Position numbers and translations under genes: made by a program. This document shows, piece after piece, positions 7,744 through 16,631 of a stretch of 64,000 nucleotides of DNA. Source of the DNA: Bacteriovoracaceae bacterium UBA3083 (lineage in GTDB: Bacteria; Bdellovibrionota; Bacteriovoracia; Bacteriovoracales; Bacteriovoracaceae); NCBI GenBank assembly GCA_002366565.1, contig DFBJ01000013.1, positions 620,001 through 684,000 on the forward strand, written 5' to 3'. Numbering within the stretch: position 1 is the stretch's first letter; each line of letters begins with the position of its first letter. The notes under the pieces were generated by a model, which saw only the letters and a list, made by a program, of their open reading frames with translations, made no database searches and had not been told where the DNA came from.

Positions 7744-9204
7744 CTACAAAGTCCTCTCAGGAGCTTTTCCCCAAACAAGTTCTTTCGTTTTCTTTTTAAT
7801 TGCAATCGACTCTAGTTCATCTATTGCAGAAAACTTAACATCTTCAATATGAAGTAGATATGCTTCTGCTGATGCAGGAATCATTTTGATCTCAGGCTTA
7901 AGGTTCTTAGTGAGTAGAGCATCTGATTGCTCAAAGTAGCGCCAGTAAGAAAACCTTACACTAATATTCTTTAAGTGATTCATGACCTGATCTATATGTT
8001 CATGATCGCAAACTACACCAAGGTTAGCCACTCCCATAGACATAAATTTTAAGTCATAACTAAATGATGAAGTCACTCTAGTTACAAAGTCTTGAAAAAA
8101 TTCTTTCCAAGAGAACTCTCCACAATCACCAACTCTTACTGTTTGAATTAATTCAGATAGATCAATATCAATAAGCGCATATTGATTTTTTATTTCCCCT
8201 ACTGAAGCCATCTTTACTTGTTTATCAAATAAAGAGAATGCTTCCCATGGAGTAATGAATCTTGCTTCTCTTTTAATAATGGCCTTACCACTTTCTTTAA
8301 AATAAGCATAAACACCATTTAAGTGACTTTCTAGAGATGTCCAATCAACTTTCTCTGCGAGTTCAAAATCAGAAAGCCTTAGATAGATTATAAGGTCAGG
8401 GTTTGCTTCAATCCCTGTAATATTTAAAGACATAACTTCGCCACCAAGTAATTCTACAGCTACTTGAGAGCTCATATTCTGAGCAAACTCGGCAATTCCT
8501 TGCTTACAAGTTTTTCCAAGAAAAAGTGAAGGTATTGGGACATACTTCATAGATTGTCCCTCTGGAGAGACAAGTCTTTGACCATTTGAAGAAAGCTCTA
8601 CGTAAGAGAATTCAACAATATCCTGCAATTCAGAGAATACGGTTTCACAGACTGAGAAGAAATCAAAAGCAGACTTCTTATTCGTATCGAATTTGTTAAA
8701 AATATTTTTCAAGTATTTTTCAAAATAATTATCTTCTTTATAAACTTGAGAAACTTCAATAAGACCTCTTACCTGATTAGAAAGTTTCCCTTTCTCAAGT
8801 TCAAGATTACTAAGTTTATGCTCATACGAAAGAATTTTATTTAGTCTTTTTAAAATAGACTTAATTTGTCCTTTGTAATTTGCACCTTGAAGTATTGTTC
8901 CTAAATTTAAAAAATCAAATGTAGAGTGAAGAAGAGGGGCTGAACCAGTAGTAAAAAAGAAGGCCATTGGCATTTGTTCATTAATTACAAATGGATGATT
9001 TTTTAGAAGTAAATCACCTTCATGCATTTTTTTTACATCTATAAGAGATAAAGTTGGTAGTATTTCAAGTGTTCCATTCCAGAAAGAGCTTAGATCTTCA
9101 TAAAAGTGTGGAATAACCCCAAGTTCACGAAAAATATCTGAAAACTCTTTTGCTAGAGATAAATCTTCTAATAATAGAGCTACTGTTAAACTACCGGAAT
9201 TCAT
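7744..9204 (-). CDS. Unrecognised 486-residue protein with a receiver-like N-terminus
   Basis: I do not recognise the whole protein. Residues 1-115 have the strand and helix rhythm of a response-regulator receiver (VALLLEDLSLAKEFSDIFRE, then LSLIDVKK, AFFFTTG), but the acidic pocket and phospho-Asp are not convincing, so it would be a pseudo-receiver. Residues 115-150 form a short coiled coil. The rest is a mixed alpha/beta region with no motif I can name; it has an FxRLSDFELAEKVDW segment and a block SYDLKFMSMGVANLGVVCDH. It has no signal peptide. It lies directly upstream of alr. Confidence 0.6.
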   Translation of the reverse strand: MNSGSLTVALLLEDLSLAKEFSDIFRELGVIPHFYEDLSSFWNGTLEILPTLSLIDVKKMHEGDLLLKNHPFVINEQMPMAFFFTTGSAPLLHSTFDFLNLGTILQGANYKGQIKSILKRLNKILSYEHKLSNLELEKGKLSNQVRGLIEVSQVYKEDNYFEKYLKNIFNKFDTNKKSAFDFFSVCETVFSELQDIVEFSYVELSSNGQRLVSPEGQSMKYVPIPSLFLGKTCKQGIAEFAQNMSSQVAVELLGGEVMSLNITGIEANPDLIIYLRLSDFELAEKVDWTSLESHLNGVYAYFKESGKAIIKREARFITPWEAFSLFDKQVKMASVGEIKNQYALIDIDLSELIQTVRVGDCGEFSWKEFFQDFVTRVTSSFSYDLKFMSMGVANLGVVCDHEHIDQVMNHLKNISVRFSYWRYFEQSDALLTKNLKPEIKMIPASAEAYLLHIEDVKFSAIDELESIAIKKKTKELVWGKAPERTL

Positions 9205-9282
9205 AATTCTCTCCCATTGGCGAATACCTTGATATTATGACTTTCTTTACACAATACGTCTAATATCAAAAACACCGCAGCA

Positions 9283-9774
9283 TTAAAAAAATGTTTTAAA
9301 AACTGTCCAATTTGTGGGCCATAAGTCGGCCTGAGATGGAAGTGAAAAGTTAGAGGTTTCTTTAAAAATCTTTTCTCTCTTCGTAAATAATTCTAGAAGC
9401 TCTTCCCTACTCTTATCTAATTGAGGTCTATTTTCATCTCCCTCAATCCTTAACATCGCCTCGTCAAAGTCTACAGACAAGTGGAGTACTTTAACTTCAT
9501 ATTTACGAAGAAGCTCTCTATTACTCTCCCTATCCAGGGTTCCACCACCAAGAGATATTAGCCCTTCATCACCAAGAGATTCAATCGCCATTTTTAGAGA
9601 TTCACTCTCATAATCTCTAAATGCTTCCCAGCCTTTAGTGCGAATAAAATCACCTAGCTCGCAGCCCAATTTTTCGCTCATAAATAAATCTAAATCTATT
9701 GAGTTCACTTCAGGGTACATCTTTAAAAATGTACTCTTACCTGCTCCCATAAATCCACAAACAGCTATAATCAC
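9283..9774 (-). CDS. aroK: Shikimate kinase
   Basis: This 163-residue P-loop kinase has Walker A GFMGAGKST at residues 7-15, the shikimate-binding aspartate in IDLDLFMSEK, GWEAFRDYES, the GGGT motif (SLGGGTLD) and the lid arginine in ENRPQLDK. It phosphorylates shikimate at O3 in the chorismate pathway. The start is GTG at 9774; an ATG two bases upstream is in another frame and stops at once. The C-terminus is slightly short. It is divergent from yceD. Confidence 0.88.
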   Translation of the reverse strand: MIIAVCGFMGAGKSTFLKMYPEVNSIDLDLFMSEKLGCELGDFIRTKGWEAFRDYESESLKMAIESLGDEGLISLGGGTLDRESNRELLRKYEVKVLHLSVDFDEAMLRIEGDENRPQLDKSREELLELFTKREKIFKETSNFSLPSQADLWPTNWTVFKTFF

Positions 9775-9865
9775 ATAAACCTACGTCTGAAAAAATGATA
9801 TACACAATGTACTTTTAGCTTCTTATAAGCTACAAGCGCTACATATTTTATATTATGAGGCTATC

Positions 9866-10432
9866 ATGTTGCAAAGAGACGTAAAAGATAATCTAGATGA
9901 GTTTATTAGAGTAGAGTCATTTTTAGATGAAGAAAGAGAATATCACCTAGATAAATCGTGTGAATGGGTCAGTGACCTACTTGCAGAACTAGAAGAAAAA
10001 CTAGAAGAACACGAAAAAGACCCTGAAAATAGAGCAATGACTGTTAATTTAAAGATTAAAAGAAAAGGTATTCCTACTTATGGGGAAGGCTTAATTGTTC
10101 GTGGAGATTTTCAAGGGAACTTCCTTACTCCATGCGTAAAATGTCTTGCACCTGCAGCAGAGACTACTTCTGGAGAATTTGAAGCTGTTTTTATTACAGA
10201 TAAATTTGAAAAGAACGAAGAGTTTGATGAAAACCTTAGTGTCTGGGCGGATAATTCAGAATTAGAGGTATATTTCCACGACAGAGGAAAATGTCACATC
10301 AAAAAAGTCATTCATGAGCATATCTTTTTGACTTTAAACCCGTACACATTGCACAGTGAAGACTGTAAAGGCCTGTGTGGAATATGCGGAAGTGACCTGA
10401 ATCACGAAGATTGTGGACACGGGGCCCAATAA
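9866..10432 (+). CDS. YceD/DUF177 family protein (23S rRNA accumulation protein)
   Basis: The 188-residue protein carries the four-cysteine pattern of the YceD/DUF177 family: CVKCLAP in the middle and EDCKGLCGICGSDLNHEDC at the C-terminus, a probable zinc site. YceD proteins are nearly always encoded just before rpmF, as here, and are linked to 23S rRNA or large-subunit assembly. The first 30 residues are acidic. The start ATG 9866 follows GAGGCT. Confidence 0.85.
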   Translation: MLQRDVKDNLDEFIRVESFLDEEREYHLDKSCEWVSDLLAELEEKLEEHEKDPENRAMTVNLKIKRKGIPTYGEGLIVRGDFQGNFLTPCVKCLAPAAETTSGEFEAVFITDKFEKNEEFDENLSVWADNSELEVYFHDRGKCHIKKVIHEHIFLTLNPYTLHSEDCKGLCGICGSDLNHEDCGHGAQ

Positions 10433-10539
10433 GTCCTGTAGAATTAGTGAAAAAGCTTGATAAATGGGTTAATATAGCGTAAATATTCACCCTTATTATT
10501 AAAAATAATTAAGTTAAAGTTATATATCTGGAGTAGAAA

Positions 10540-10749
10540 ATGGCAGTACCAAAGAAGAAAACCAGTGTTTCAAAAAAAGGTTTAAGAAGAGCTGGGCAAC
10601 ACCATAAATTATATGCAAACAACAATGTTGTAGTTGATAACACAACTGGTGAGTTAACTAAGAAGGGATGTATTTCTCCATCTGGTTACTGGAAAGGTCA
10701 AAAGATCTTCGAAACAAAAGCTGACAGAGAAGAAACTACAGAAGAGTAA
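10540..10749 (+). CDS. rpmF: 50S ribosomal protein L32
   Basis: The 69-residue protein begins MAVPKKKTSVSKKGLRRAGQ, the hallmark L32 start with conserved basic residues. It is slightly longer than E. coli L32 (57) because of an acidic Thr/Glu tail. The zinc-ribbon cysteines of some L32 proteins are reduced to one (KKGCISPSG). Its position after yceD is the classical one. The start follows GGAG (cTGGAGtagaaaATG). Confidence 0.95.
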   Translation: MAVPKKKTSVSKKGLRRAGQHHKLYANNNVVVDNTTGELTKKGCISPSGYWKGQKIFETKADREETTEE

Positions 10750-10777
10750 TTCTTCCTCTCAAAATTAAAGTTTTAAT

Positions 10778-10817
10778 AAAAGCAGAATTATTAGGAAACT
10801 AATTTTTCTGCTTTTTT
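10778..10817 (+). terminator. Rho-independent terminator after rpmF
   Basis: The stem AAAAGCAGAA (10778-10787) pairs with TTCTGCTTTT (10806-10815), with an inner TTAG-GAAA-CTAA hairpin (10791-10802), and ends in a T run. It separates yceD-rpmF from the fab genes. Confidence 0.8.
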
Positions 10818-10922
10818 ACGTTCTACTAAACCACTCCTCTATCAAACCCAACCAAGAATAAACTCTTTTCATATCGAAACCAAGTTTGTTATTTTACTAC
10901 CTTATAAAAACAGGAAGGAAAA

Positions 10923-11924
10923 ATGACTGAATATAAAGTAAAAATTAAAGGGACAGGGATGTTTGTTCCTGAAAAAGTTTTAACTAATGATGATCTTTCA
11001 AAGATGGTCGAAACGAATGACCAATGGATCTTCGAAAGAACAGGAATTCGTCAAAGAAGAATTTCAAATACTGAGGGTGGAGAATTTCCAAGTGACATGG
11101 CCTACCATGCAAGTCTTCAGGCTTTAAAAGAAGCTAACTTAGAGCCAAATGATATCGACATGATTCTTTTTGGTTCTGTAACTCCTGATTACAAGCTCCC
11201 AAACACAGCGGTAATACTTCAGCAAAAACTTGGTATCACTAATCATTGTGCAGCTCTAGATATTGCAGCTGCTTGTTCTGGTTTTGTGTACGGTACAAAT
11301 ATGGCACAAGCTATGATCAAAACAGGAATGATGAAGAACATCCTTGTTGTTGGTTCAGAGATGTTAAGTAGAGAAGTTAACTGGGAAGATAGAGCTAGTT
11401 GTATCCTCTTTGGTGATGGTTGTGGTGTTGCAATTATAGGTAGATCAGAAGACGGAGAAGACTCAGATATCCTTGCCACTCACCTAGGTGCAGATGGTAC
11501 TGGTAAAGAATTTTTCGACCAACCAATTGGTGGAGCTGTTTATCCAATAACTTCAGAAGACTTAGATAACAGAACTCACTTCATGCAAATGAAAGGTAGA
11601 GAGATGTTTAAAGTTGCAACAAGAACACTTGCCCAAAATGCTAAAACAGTTCTAGAGAAAGCAAACTTAAAATTAGAAGATGTAGACTGGTTAGTTCCAC
11701 ATCAAGCAAATATTAGAATTATAGAAACAACAGGAAAGCTTCTAGGTATTGATCCTGAAAAAGTTATCGTCAACATAGATAAGTACGCCAATACTTCTGC
11801 CGCAACAGTGCCAATGGCATTTCATGAGGCAATCCAAGATGGAAGAATTAAAAGAGGTGACATCGTATTATTTGACGCTTTTGGTGCAGGACTAACGACA
11901 GGGGCCACTCTACTACGTTACTAA
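10923..11924 (+). CDS. fabH: 3-oxoacyl-ACP synthase III (KASIII)
   Basis: The 333-residue protein has the KASIII catalytic triad: Cys in DIAAACSGFVYG, His in VPHQANIRI and Asn in KYANTSAATVP. The N-terminus has the family mark TNDQWIFERTGIRQRR. It condenses acetyl-CoA (or a branched primer) with malonyl-ACP to start fatty acid synthesis. The ATG follows AGGAAGG. It leads the fabH-fabD-fabG-acpP run; plsX, which normally precedes it after rpmF, is absent. Confidence 0.96.
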   Translation: MTEYKVKIKGTGMFVPEKVLTNDDLSKMVETNDQWIFERTGIRQRRISNTEGGEFPSDMAYHASLQALKEANLEPNDIDMILFGSVTPDYKLPNTAVILQQKLGITNHCAALDIAAACSGFVYGTNMAQAMIKTGMMKNILVVGSEMLSREVNWEDRASCILFGDGCGVAIIGRSEDGEDSDILATHLGADGTGKEFFDQPIGGAVYPITSEDLDNRTHFMQMKGREMFKVATRTLAQNAKTVLEKANLKLEDVDWLVPHQANIRIIETTGKLLGIDPEKVIVNIDKYANTSAATVPMAFHEAIQDGRIKRGDIVLFDAFGAGLTTGATLLRY

Positions 11925-11938
11925 ACTAAGGATTAGAA

Positions 11939-12892
11939 ATGACAAAATCAGTTACTCTATTATTTCCTGGTCAAGGTGCTCAGTATGTAGGGATGGGGAA
12001 ATCTCTCGAAGGTCACAACGCATTCAATCTTTTTGAAAAGGCTAACCAAGCACTTGGTTTTGATCTTTCTCAAATGATGTTTGAAGGACCAGAAGACGAA
12101 CTCAAACTTACTAAGTTCACTCAACCAGCGATTCTAAGTCACTCTATTGCTCTTTTTGAAAAAGCAAAAGAAATACTAGAAGAAAAAAATGTAAAGATCG
12201 ATCGTGTACTAGGCCACTCTGTTGGTGAGTATGCTGCCCTTGTTGCTGCCGGAGCAATTTCTTATGAAGATGCACTAAACGCAGTTCATCTTCGTGGAAA
12301 GTTCATGCAAGATGCAGTTCCTGCTGGCCAAGGTAAAATGTTTGCCATTATGAAAGTTCCTCAAGAGACTATTATTGACGCTTGTAAAGCTGTTAGTCAG
12401 GAAGGATCTGAAGTAATGCCAGCAAACTTTAACGAGCCATCACAAATCGTAATCTCTGGAGAAGCAGAAGCTTGCGATAGAGCTGTTCAATGGCTTGCTG
12501 ACAACTGGACAGAACCTTACAGAGCTGTAGAGCTAAAAGTATCTGCTCCATTTCATTCTTCATTAATGAAGCCTGCTGCAAATAATTTAAATAATGCATT
12601 TGCGAGTATTCCATTTAGAGATAGTACTCTTCCTTACATTGCCAACATAGACGCAAAGGAATACCCAGCGGGAACTGACGCTAAGACAATCAAAGAAAAC
12701 CTAATCAAACAAGTTGATGGTTCAGTACTTTGGACTCAAAGTATTCAAGAACTTCCTGACGACACTATCTGTATTGAATGTGGACCAGGAAGAGTTCTTA
12801 TGGGACTAGTTAGAAAAATAAATAGAAACATCAAAGTCATCTCTTTAGATAAAGATGGAGCTTTTGATGAGCTTAAGGAGCTTCTATCATGA
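11939..12892 (+). CDS. fabD: Malonyl-CoA:ACP transacylase
   Basis: The 317-residue protein has FPGQGAQYVGMG, the nucleophile motif GHSVGEYAAL (Ser), Arg in LRGKFMQ and the catalytic His in KVSAPFHSSLM. It loads malonate on ACP for elongation. It starts 15 bases after fabH with AAGGA, and its TGA overlaps the fabG ATG. Confidence 0.96.
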   Translation: MTKSVTLLFPGQGAQYVGMGKSLEGHNAFNLFEKANQALGFDLSQMMFEGPEDELKLTKFTQPAILSHSIALFEKAKEILEEKNVKIDRVLGHSVGEYAALVAAGAISYEDALNAVHLRGKFMQDAVPAGQGKMFAIMKVPQETIIDACKAVSQEGSEVMPANFNEPSQIVISGEAEACDRAVQWLADNWTEPYRAVELKVSAPFHSSLMKPAANNLNNAFASIPFRDSTLPYIANIDAKEYPAGTDAKTIKENLIKQVDGSVLWTQSIQELPDDTICIECGPGRVLMGLVRKINRNIKVISLDKDGAFDELKELLS

Positions 12893-13653
12893 TGGCGAAA
12901 TTTGAAGATTTAAAAGATAAGAAAGTATTAGTTACAGGTGCAACAAGAGGAATTGGTAGAGCAATCGCTATGAATCTTGCTTCTCAAGGTGCTCACGTAG
13001 TCTTTAACTTCAGAGAAGGAAAAGAAGAAGTTGCCAAAGAAATGGAAAAGGAACTTGTCGCAGCTGGAGCAACTAATGCAACAGCCGTTATGTTCGATGT
13101 TACAAATAGTGAGCAAATCAAAGCTTCTCTTGATGCATTCAACAAAGAACATGGAGCAATTACAGGACTTGTAAACAATGCCGGTATATCAAAAGACCAA
13201 ATTGTTCTCAGACTAAAAGAAGAAGATATTTCACAAACAATTGATACTAACCTGAAAGGATCAATCCTAGTAACTTCTGCACTTTCAAGGGCCTTCCTAA
13301 GAGCTGAGAATGTGTCTGTGGTAAACATTAGTTCAGTTGTTGGCCTTATGGGTAATCCATCTCAGATTGCTTACTCTGCTTCAAAGGCAGGGATGCTAGG
13401 TTTTACTAAGAGTTATGCCAAAGAACTTGCCTCTAGAAATGTAAGATGTAACGCAATATGTCCAGGATTTATTGAAACGGATATGACTGAAGCACTTGAT
13501 GAAAAGGTAAAAGAAGCGTATCTTTCTTCGATCCCGCTAAACCGCTTAGGTGATGTAAAAGAAGTGGCTAACCTAGTGAATTTTCTACTAAGTAGCGCAT
13601 CTTCTTATATTACAGGTGAAGTAATTAAGATTGACGGTGGATTATATATTTAA
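12889..13653 (+). CDS. fabG: 3-oxoacyl-ACP reductase
   Basis: The 254-residue classical SDR has the NADPH-binding TGATRGIGRAIA, NNAGISKD, the catalytic Ser in NISSVVG, and YSASKAG (Tyr-x-x-x-Lys). The C-terminus SYITGEVIKIDGGLYI is typical of FabG. Two adjacent ATGs are possible (12889 and 12892); AAGGAG at 12875 fits the first. Its start overlaps the fabD stop (ATGA), indicating coupled translation. Confidence 0.95.
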   Translation: MMAKFEDLKDKKVLVTGATRGIGRAIAMNLASQGAHVVFNFREGKEEVAKEMEKELVAAGATNATAVMFDVTNSEQIKASLDAFNKEHGAITGLVNNAGISKDQIVLRLKEEDISQTIDTNLKGSILVTSALSRAFLRAENVSVVNISSVVGLMGNPSQIAYSASKAGMLGFTKSYAKELASRNVRCNAICPGFIETDMTEALDEKVKEAYLSSIPLNRLGDVKEVANLVNFLLSSASSYITGEVIKIDGGLYI

Positions 13654-13686
13654 GTAAAGTATTCAAACACATATAAGGAGCAAATA

Positions 13687-13911
13687 ATGGAAGAAAAAGT
13701 AATTAAACTTGTAAGTGATGCAACTAAGATTGATATTGCTAAAATCAACAAAGGAACTAGCTTCGTTGACGATCTTAACCTTGATTCTCTAGACATCGTT
13801 GAACTAATGATGAAAATGGAAGATGAATTTGGAGTTGAGATTCCAGAAGAAGACGCAGAAGGTCTTAAGTCTGTATCTGACGTTGTTACTTACTTAGAAA
13901 AGAAACAATAA
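13687..13911 (+). CDS. acpP: Acyl carrier protein
   Basis: The 74-residue acidic protein has the 4'-phosphopantetheine attachment serine in DLNLDSLDIVELMM. It carries growing acyl chains. It is preceded by a strong AAGGAG and followed by a strong terminator, consistent with high expression. Confidence 0.97.
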   Translation: MEEKVIKLVSDATKIDIAKINKGTSFVDDLNLDSLDIVELMMKMEDEFGVEIPEEDAEGLKSVSDVVTYLEKKQ

Positions 13912-13931
13912 GAATTTAATTAAAGTTAGAT

Positions 13932-13970
13932 AAAAAAAAGGGAAGCAACTATAGGCTTCCCTTTTTTTTT
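13932..13970 (+). terminator. Strong Rho-independent terminator after acpP
   Basis: The stem GGGAAGC (13940-13946) pairs with GCTTCCC (13955-13961), flanked by A8 and T9, so it may work in both directions. It lies between acpP and fabF, which implies that fabF has its own promoter or depends on read-through. Confidence 0.9.
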
Positions 13971-14057
13971 GCACTATATTTTATGTGTTGAAATTCAAAA
14001 CTAGAATTAATTGAAGGTATTTCGTACTTTTAGCTTCTAGGAACAGGAGAATCACAA

Positions 14058-15299
14058 GTGAATAGAGTTGTTATTACAGGTATGGGTGCCATCTGCGGAT
14101 TGGGTCACTCACTTGACGAAGTATGGGGAAACATCGTTGATGGTAAACCAGGTATTTCAAAGATTGAAAATACTCCAATTGAAAAGCTAGCTGTTCAAAT
14201 TGGTGGAGAAGTAAAAAACTTTGAAATTGATCCCGAAATTTTAGAACCAAAAGAAGCTTCAAGATACGATAAATTTATCCACTTCGCACTTCACTCAGGC
14301 TACGAAGCGTGGAAAGATGCGGGACTTGAAGATCACAAATATAACCCAGAAAAAATTGGCTCAATCCTAGGTGTAGGAATGGGTGGTTTTCCAGAGATTG
14401 AAAGATCCTATGAAACATTTATGGCAAAAGGCCCAAGAAGAATTTCACCATTCTTTATCCCTGGAATTATTCCAAATATGGCGACAGGCCTTTTAAGTAT
14501 TAAACTTAACCTCCAAGGTGTGAACTATACGATTGCTTCTGCTTGTGCTTCAGCTGCTCACGCTATCTCAGCTGCAGCTTTTGAAATTATGGCGGGAAGA
14601 CAAGACGTAATGATCACTGGTGGAGCAGAGTCTGTTCTTTCAAACCTTCCAATGGGTGGATTTATTTCAATGAAAGCTCTTTCAAAAAGTGTTGAAGAGC
14701 CTGAGAAAGCATCAAGACCATTTGATGTAGATAGAAATGGATTTGTTATCGGTGAAGGTGCCGGTGTTTTAGTTCTTGAAAACTACGAATCAGCTAAAGC
14801 TCGTGGAGCTAAAATTTACGCTGAAGTTGTTGGACATGGAACTTCAAGTGATGCTCATCATATTACGGCTCCACACCCAGACGGTGATGGTGCTTATAGA
14901 TGTATGAAGATGTGTGTTGAGTCTGCAGGAGTTAAGCCTTCTGACGTTGGTTATGTTAACGCTCACGGTACATCAACTCCTCTTGGAGACCTAGGTGAAA
15001 CAAAAGCGATTAAGAAAACTTTTGGGGACCATGCAAAGAATATGTATGTTTCGTCAACTAAATCTATGATTGGTCACCTTCTAGGTGCTGCTGGTGGAGT
15101 AGAAAGTATCTTCTGTGCAATGGCACTTTATAAAGGAGTTCTTCCTCCAACAATTAATTTAGATAATCAGGACCCAGAATGTGATTTAGATTATGTTGCA
15201 AATAAAGCAAAAGAGGTACAAGTAGATTATGCACTTAATAACTCTTTTGGATTTGGTGGAACTAACTCATCATTACTCTTAAAAAGATATACTGAATAA
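14058..15299 (+). CDS. fabF: 3-oxoacyl-ACP synthase II
   Basis: The 413-residue KASII has the Cys-His-His triad: TIASACASAAHAI, NAHGTSTPLGD and SMIGHLLGAAGG, and the C-terminal NNSFGFGGTNSSL. It performs elongation of acyl-ACP with malonyl-ACP. The start is GTG 14058 with AGGAGA 8 bases upstream. glyA follows after 14 bases. Confidence 0.96.
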   Translation: MNRVVITGMGAICGLGHSLDEVWGNIVDGKPGISKIENTPIEKLAVQIGGEVKNFEIDPEILEPKEASRYDKFIHFALHSGYEAWKDAGLEDHKYNPEKIGSILGVGMGGFPEIERSYETFMAKGPRRISPFFIPGIIPNMATGLLSIKLNLQGVNYTIASACASAAHAISAAAFEIMAGRQDVMITGGAESVLSNLPMGGFISMKALSKSVEEPEKASRPFDVDRNGFVIGEGAGVLVLENYESAKARGAKIYAEVVGHGTSSDAHHITAPHPDGDGAYRCMKMCVESAGVKPSDVGYVNAHGTSTPLGDLGETKAIKKTFGDHAKNMYVSSTKSMIGHLLGAAGGVESIFCAMALYKGVLPPTINLDNQDPECDLDYVANKAKEVQVDYALNNSFGFGGTNSSLLLKRYTE

Positions 15300-15313
15300 A
15301 AAAGGATTTTAAT

Positions 15314-16564
15314 ATGTTTCATAAAGATGCAAACTCACTTAAATCAATGGACTCTGAAATAACAAACCTTGTTGAACTTGAAAGAGTTAGACAAGAAGAA
15401 GGTTTAGAGTTAATTGCTTCAGAAAACTATACTTCTAAAGCAGTTATGGAAGCACAAGGGACGATACTTACAAATAAGTATGCTGAAGGTCTTCCAGGTA
15501 AGAGATACTATGGTGGATGTGAAGTTGTAGATTCAATTGAAACAATTGCAATTGAAAGAGTAAAAGAGTTATTTGGTGCAAAGTTTGCCAATGTACAAGC
15601 TCACTCTGGATCTGGCGCAAATATGGCGGCTTACTTCTCTCTACTAGAGGTTGGAGATAAAGTACTTGGAATGAACTTAGCTGAAGGTGGTCACCTTACT
15701 CATGGTTCTCCAGTAAACTTTTCAGGAAAACTATTCGAGATCATTCCTTATGGACTTGATCTAGAAACAGAGACAATTGACTACGACGCTTTAAGAGAGC
15801 TTGCTGTAAAAGAAAAACCAAAAATGATTATTGCTGGTGCTTCTGCATACCCAAGAACAATTGACTTCGAAAAGTTTAGAGCAATTGCTGACGAAGTTGG
15901 CGCCTATCTGATGGTTGATATGGCCCACATTGCAGGTCTTGTTGCCGCAGGACTACACCCTAACCCAGTTCCTCATGCACACGTGGTAACTTCTACTACA
16001 CATAAGACGCTAAGAGGCCCACGTGGTGGGATAATTTTAACAAATGATGAAGACTTAGCTAAGAAGATTAATTTCAATGTATTCCCAGGGATACAAGGTG
16101 GACCACTTGAGCATGTAATTGCAGCAAAAGCAGTTTCATTTAAAGAGGCCCTAGACCCAAGCTATAAAGATTACCAAAAACAAGTGATTACAAATGCTAA
16201 AGTCCTTGGAGAAAAACTTCAAGCAGAAGGGATTGAGATTGTGTCTGGCGGAACAGATAATCACTTAATTCTTGTGAAGACTGACTCTGTTAACCTATCA
16301 GGAAAACAAGCAGAGCACGCTCTTGAGGCTGCAGGGATTACTTGTAATAAGAATATGATTCCAGGTGATAAGAGATCTCCATTTGTAACTTCTGGTGTGA
16401 GACTTGGAACTCCAGCCATCACAACAAGAGGACTTACAGAGAAACATATGGACCAACTAGGTTCTTGGATATCTAAGGCCTTAAAGAATCATGATAATGA
16501 AGAAACTTTAAAAGAAGTAAGAGCTGAGGTTTTAACTCTTTGTAGAGAGTTCCCAGTTTACTAA
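15314..16564 (+). CDS. glyA: Serine hydroxymethyltransferase
   Basis: The 416-residue PLP enzyme has the family start LELERVRQEEGLELIASENY, TNKYAEGLPGKRYYGG and the PLP lysine in STTHKTLRGPRGG. It converts serine and tetrahydrofolate to glycine and methylene-THF. It is co-directional with fabF after 14 bases and ends at a clear terminator. Confidence 0.97.
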   Translation: MFHKDANSLKSMDSEITNLVELERVRQEEGLELIASENYTSKAVMEAQGTILTNKYAEGLPGKRYYGGCEVVDSIETIAIERVKELFGAKFANVQAHSGSGANMAAYFSLLEVGDKVLGMNLAEGGHLTHGSPVNFSGKLFEIIPYGLDLETETIDYDALRELAVKEKPKMIIAGASAYPRTIDFEKFRAIADEVGAYLMVDMAHIAGLVAAGLHPNPVPHAHVVTSTTHKTLRGPRGGIILTNDEDLAKKINFNVFPGIQGGPLEHVIAAKAVSFKEALDPSYKDYQKQVITNAKVLGEKLQAEGIEIVSGGTDNHLILVKTDSVNLSGKQAEHALEAAGITCNKNMIPGDKRSPFVTSGVRLGTPAITTRGLTEKHMDQLGSWISKALKNHDNEETLKEVRAEVLTLCREFPVY

Positions 16565-16574
16565 GATCACAAAA

Positions 16575-16605
16575 AAGGGAGTTGAAAAACTCCCTTATTC
16601 TTATT
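16575..16605 (+). terminator. Rho-independent terminator after glyA
   Basis: AAGGGAGTT (16575-16583), loop GAAA, AACTCCCTT (16588-16596), then a T-rich tail. It sits between glyA and the convergent GltB-like gene and could serve both. Confidence 0.85.
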
Positions 16606-16631
16606 TTATTAAAAATCTATAACTTTAATTT

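Noticed and set aside
12928..13328. Minus-strand ORFs inside fabG
   Set aside because: They are antisense to a clear, fully motif-supported fabG and have low-complexity Ser/Phe composition typical of shadow frames.
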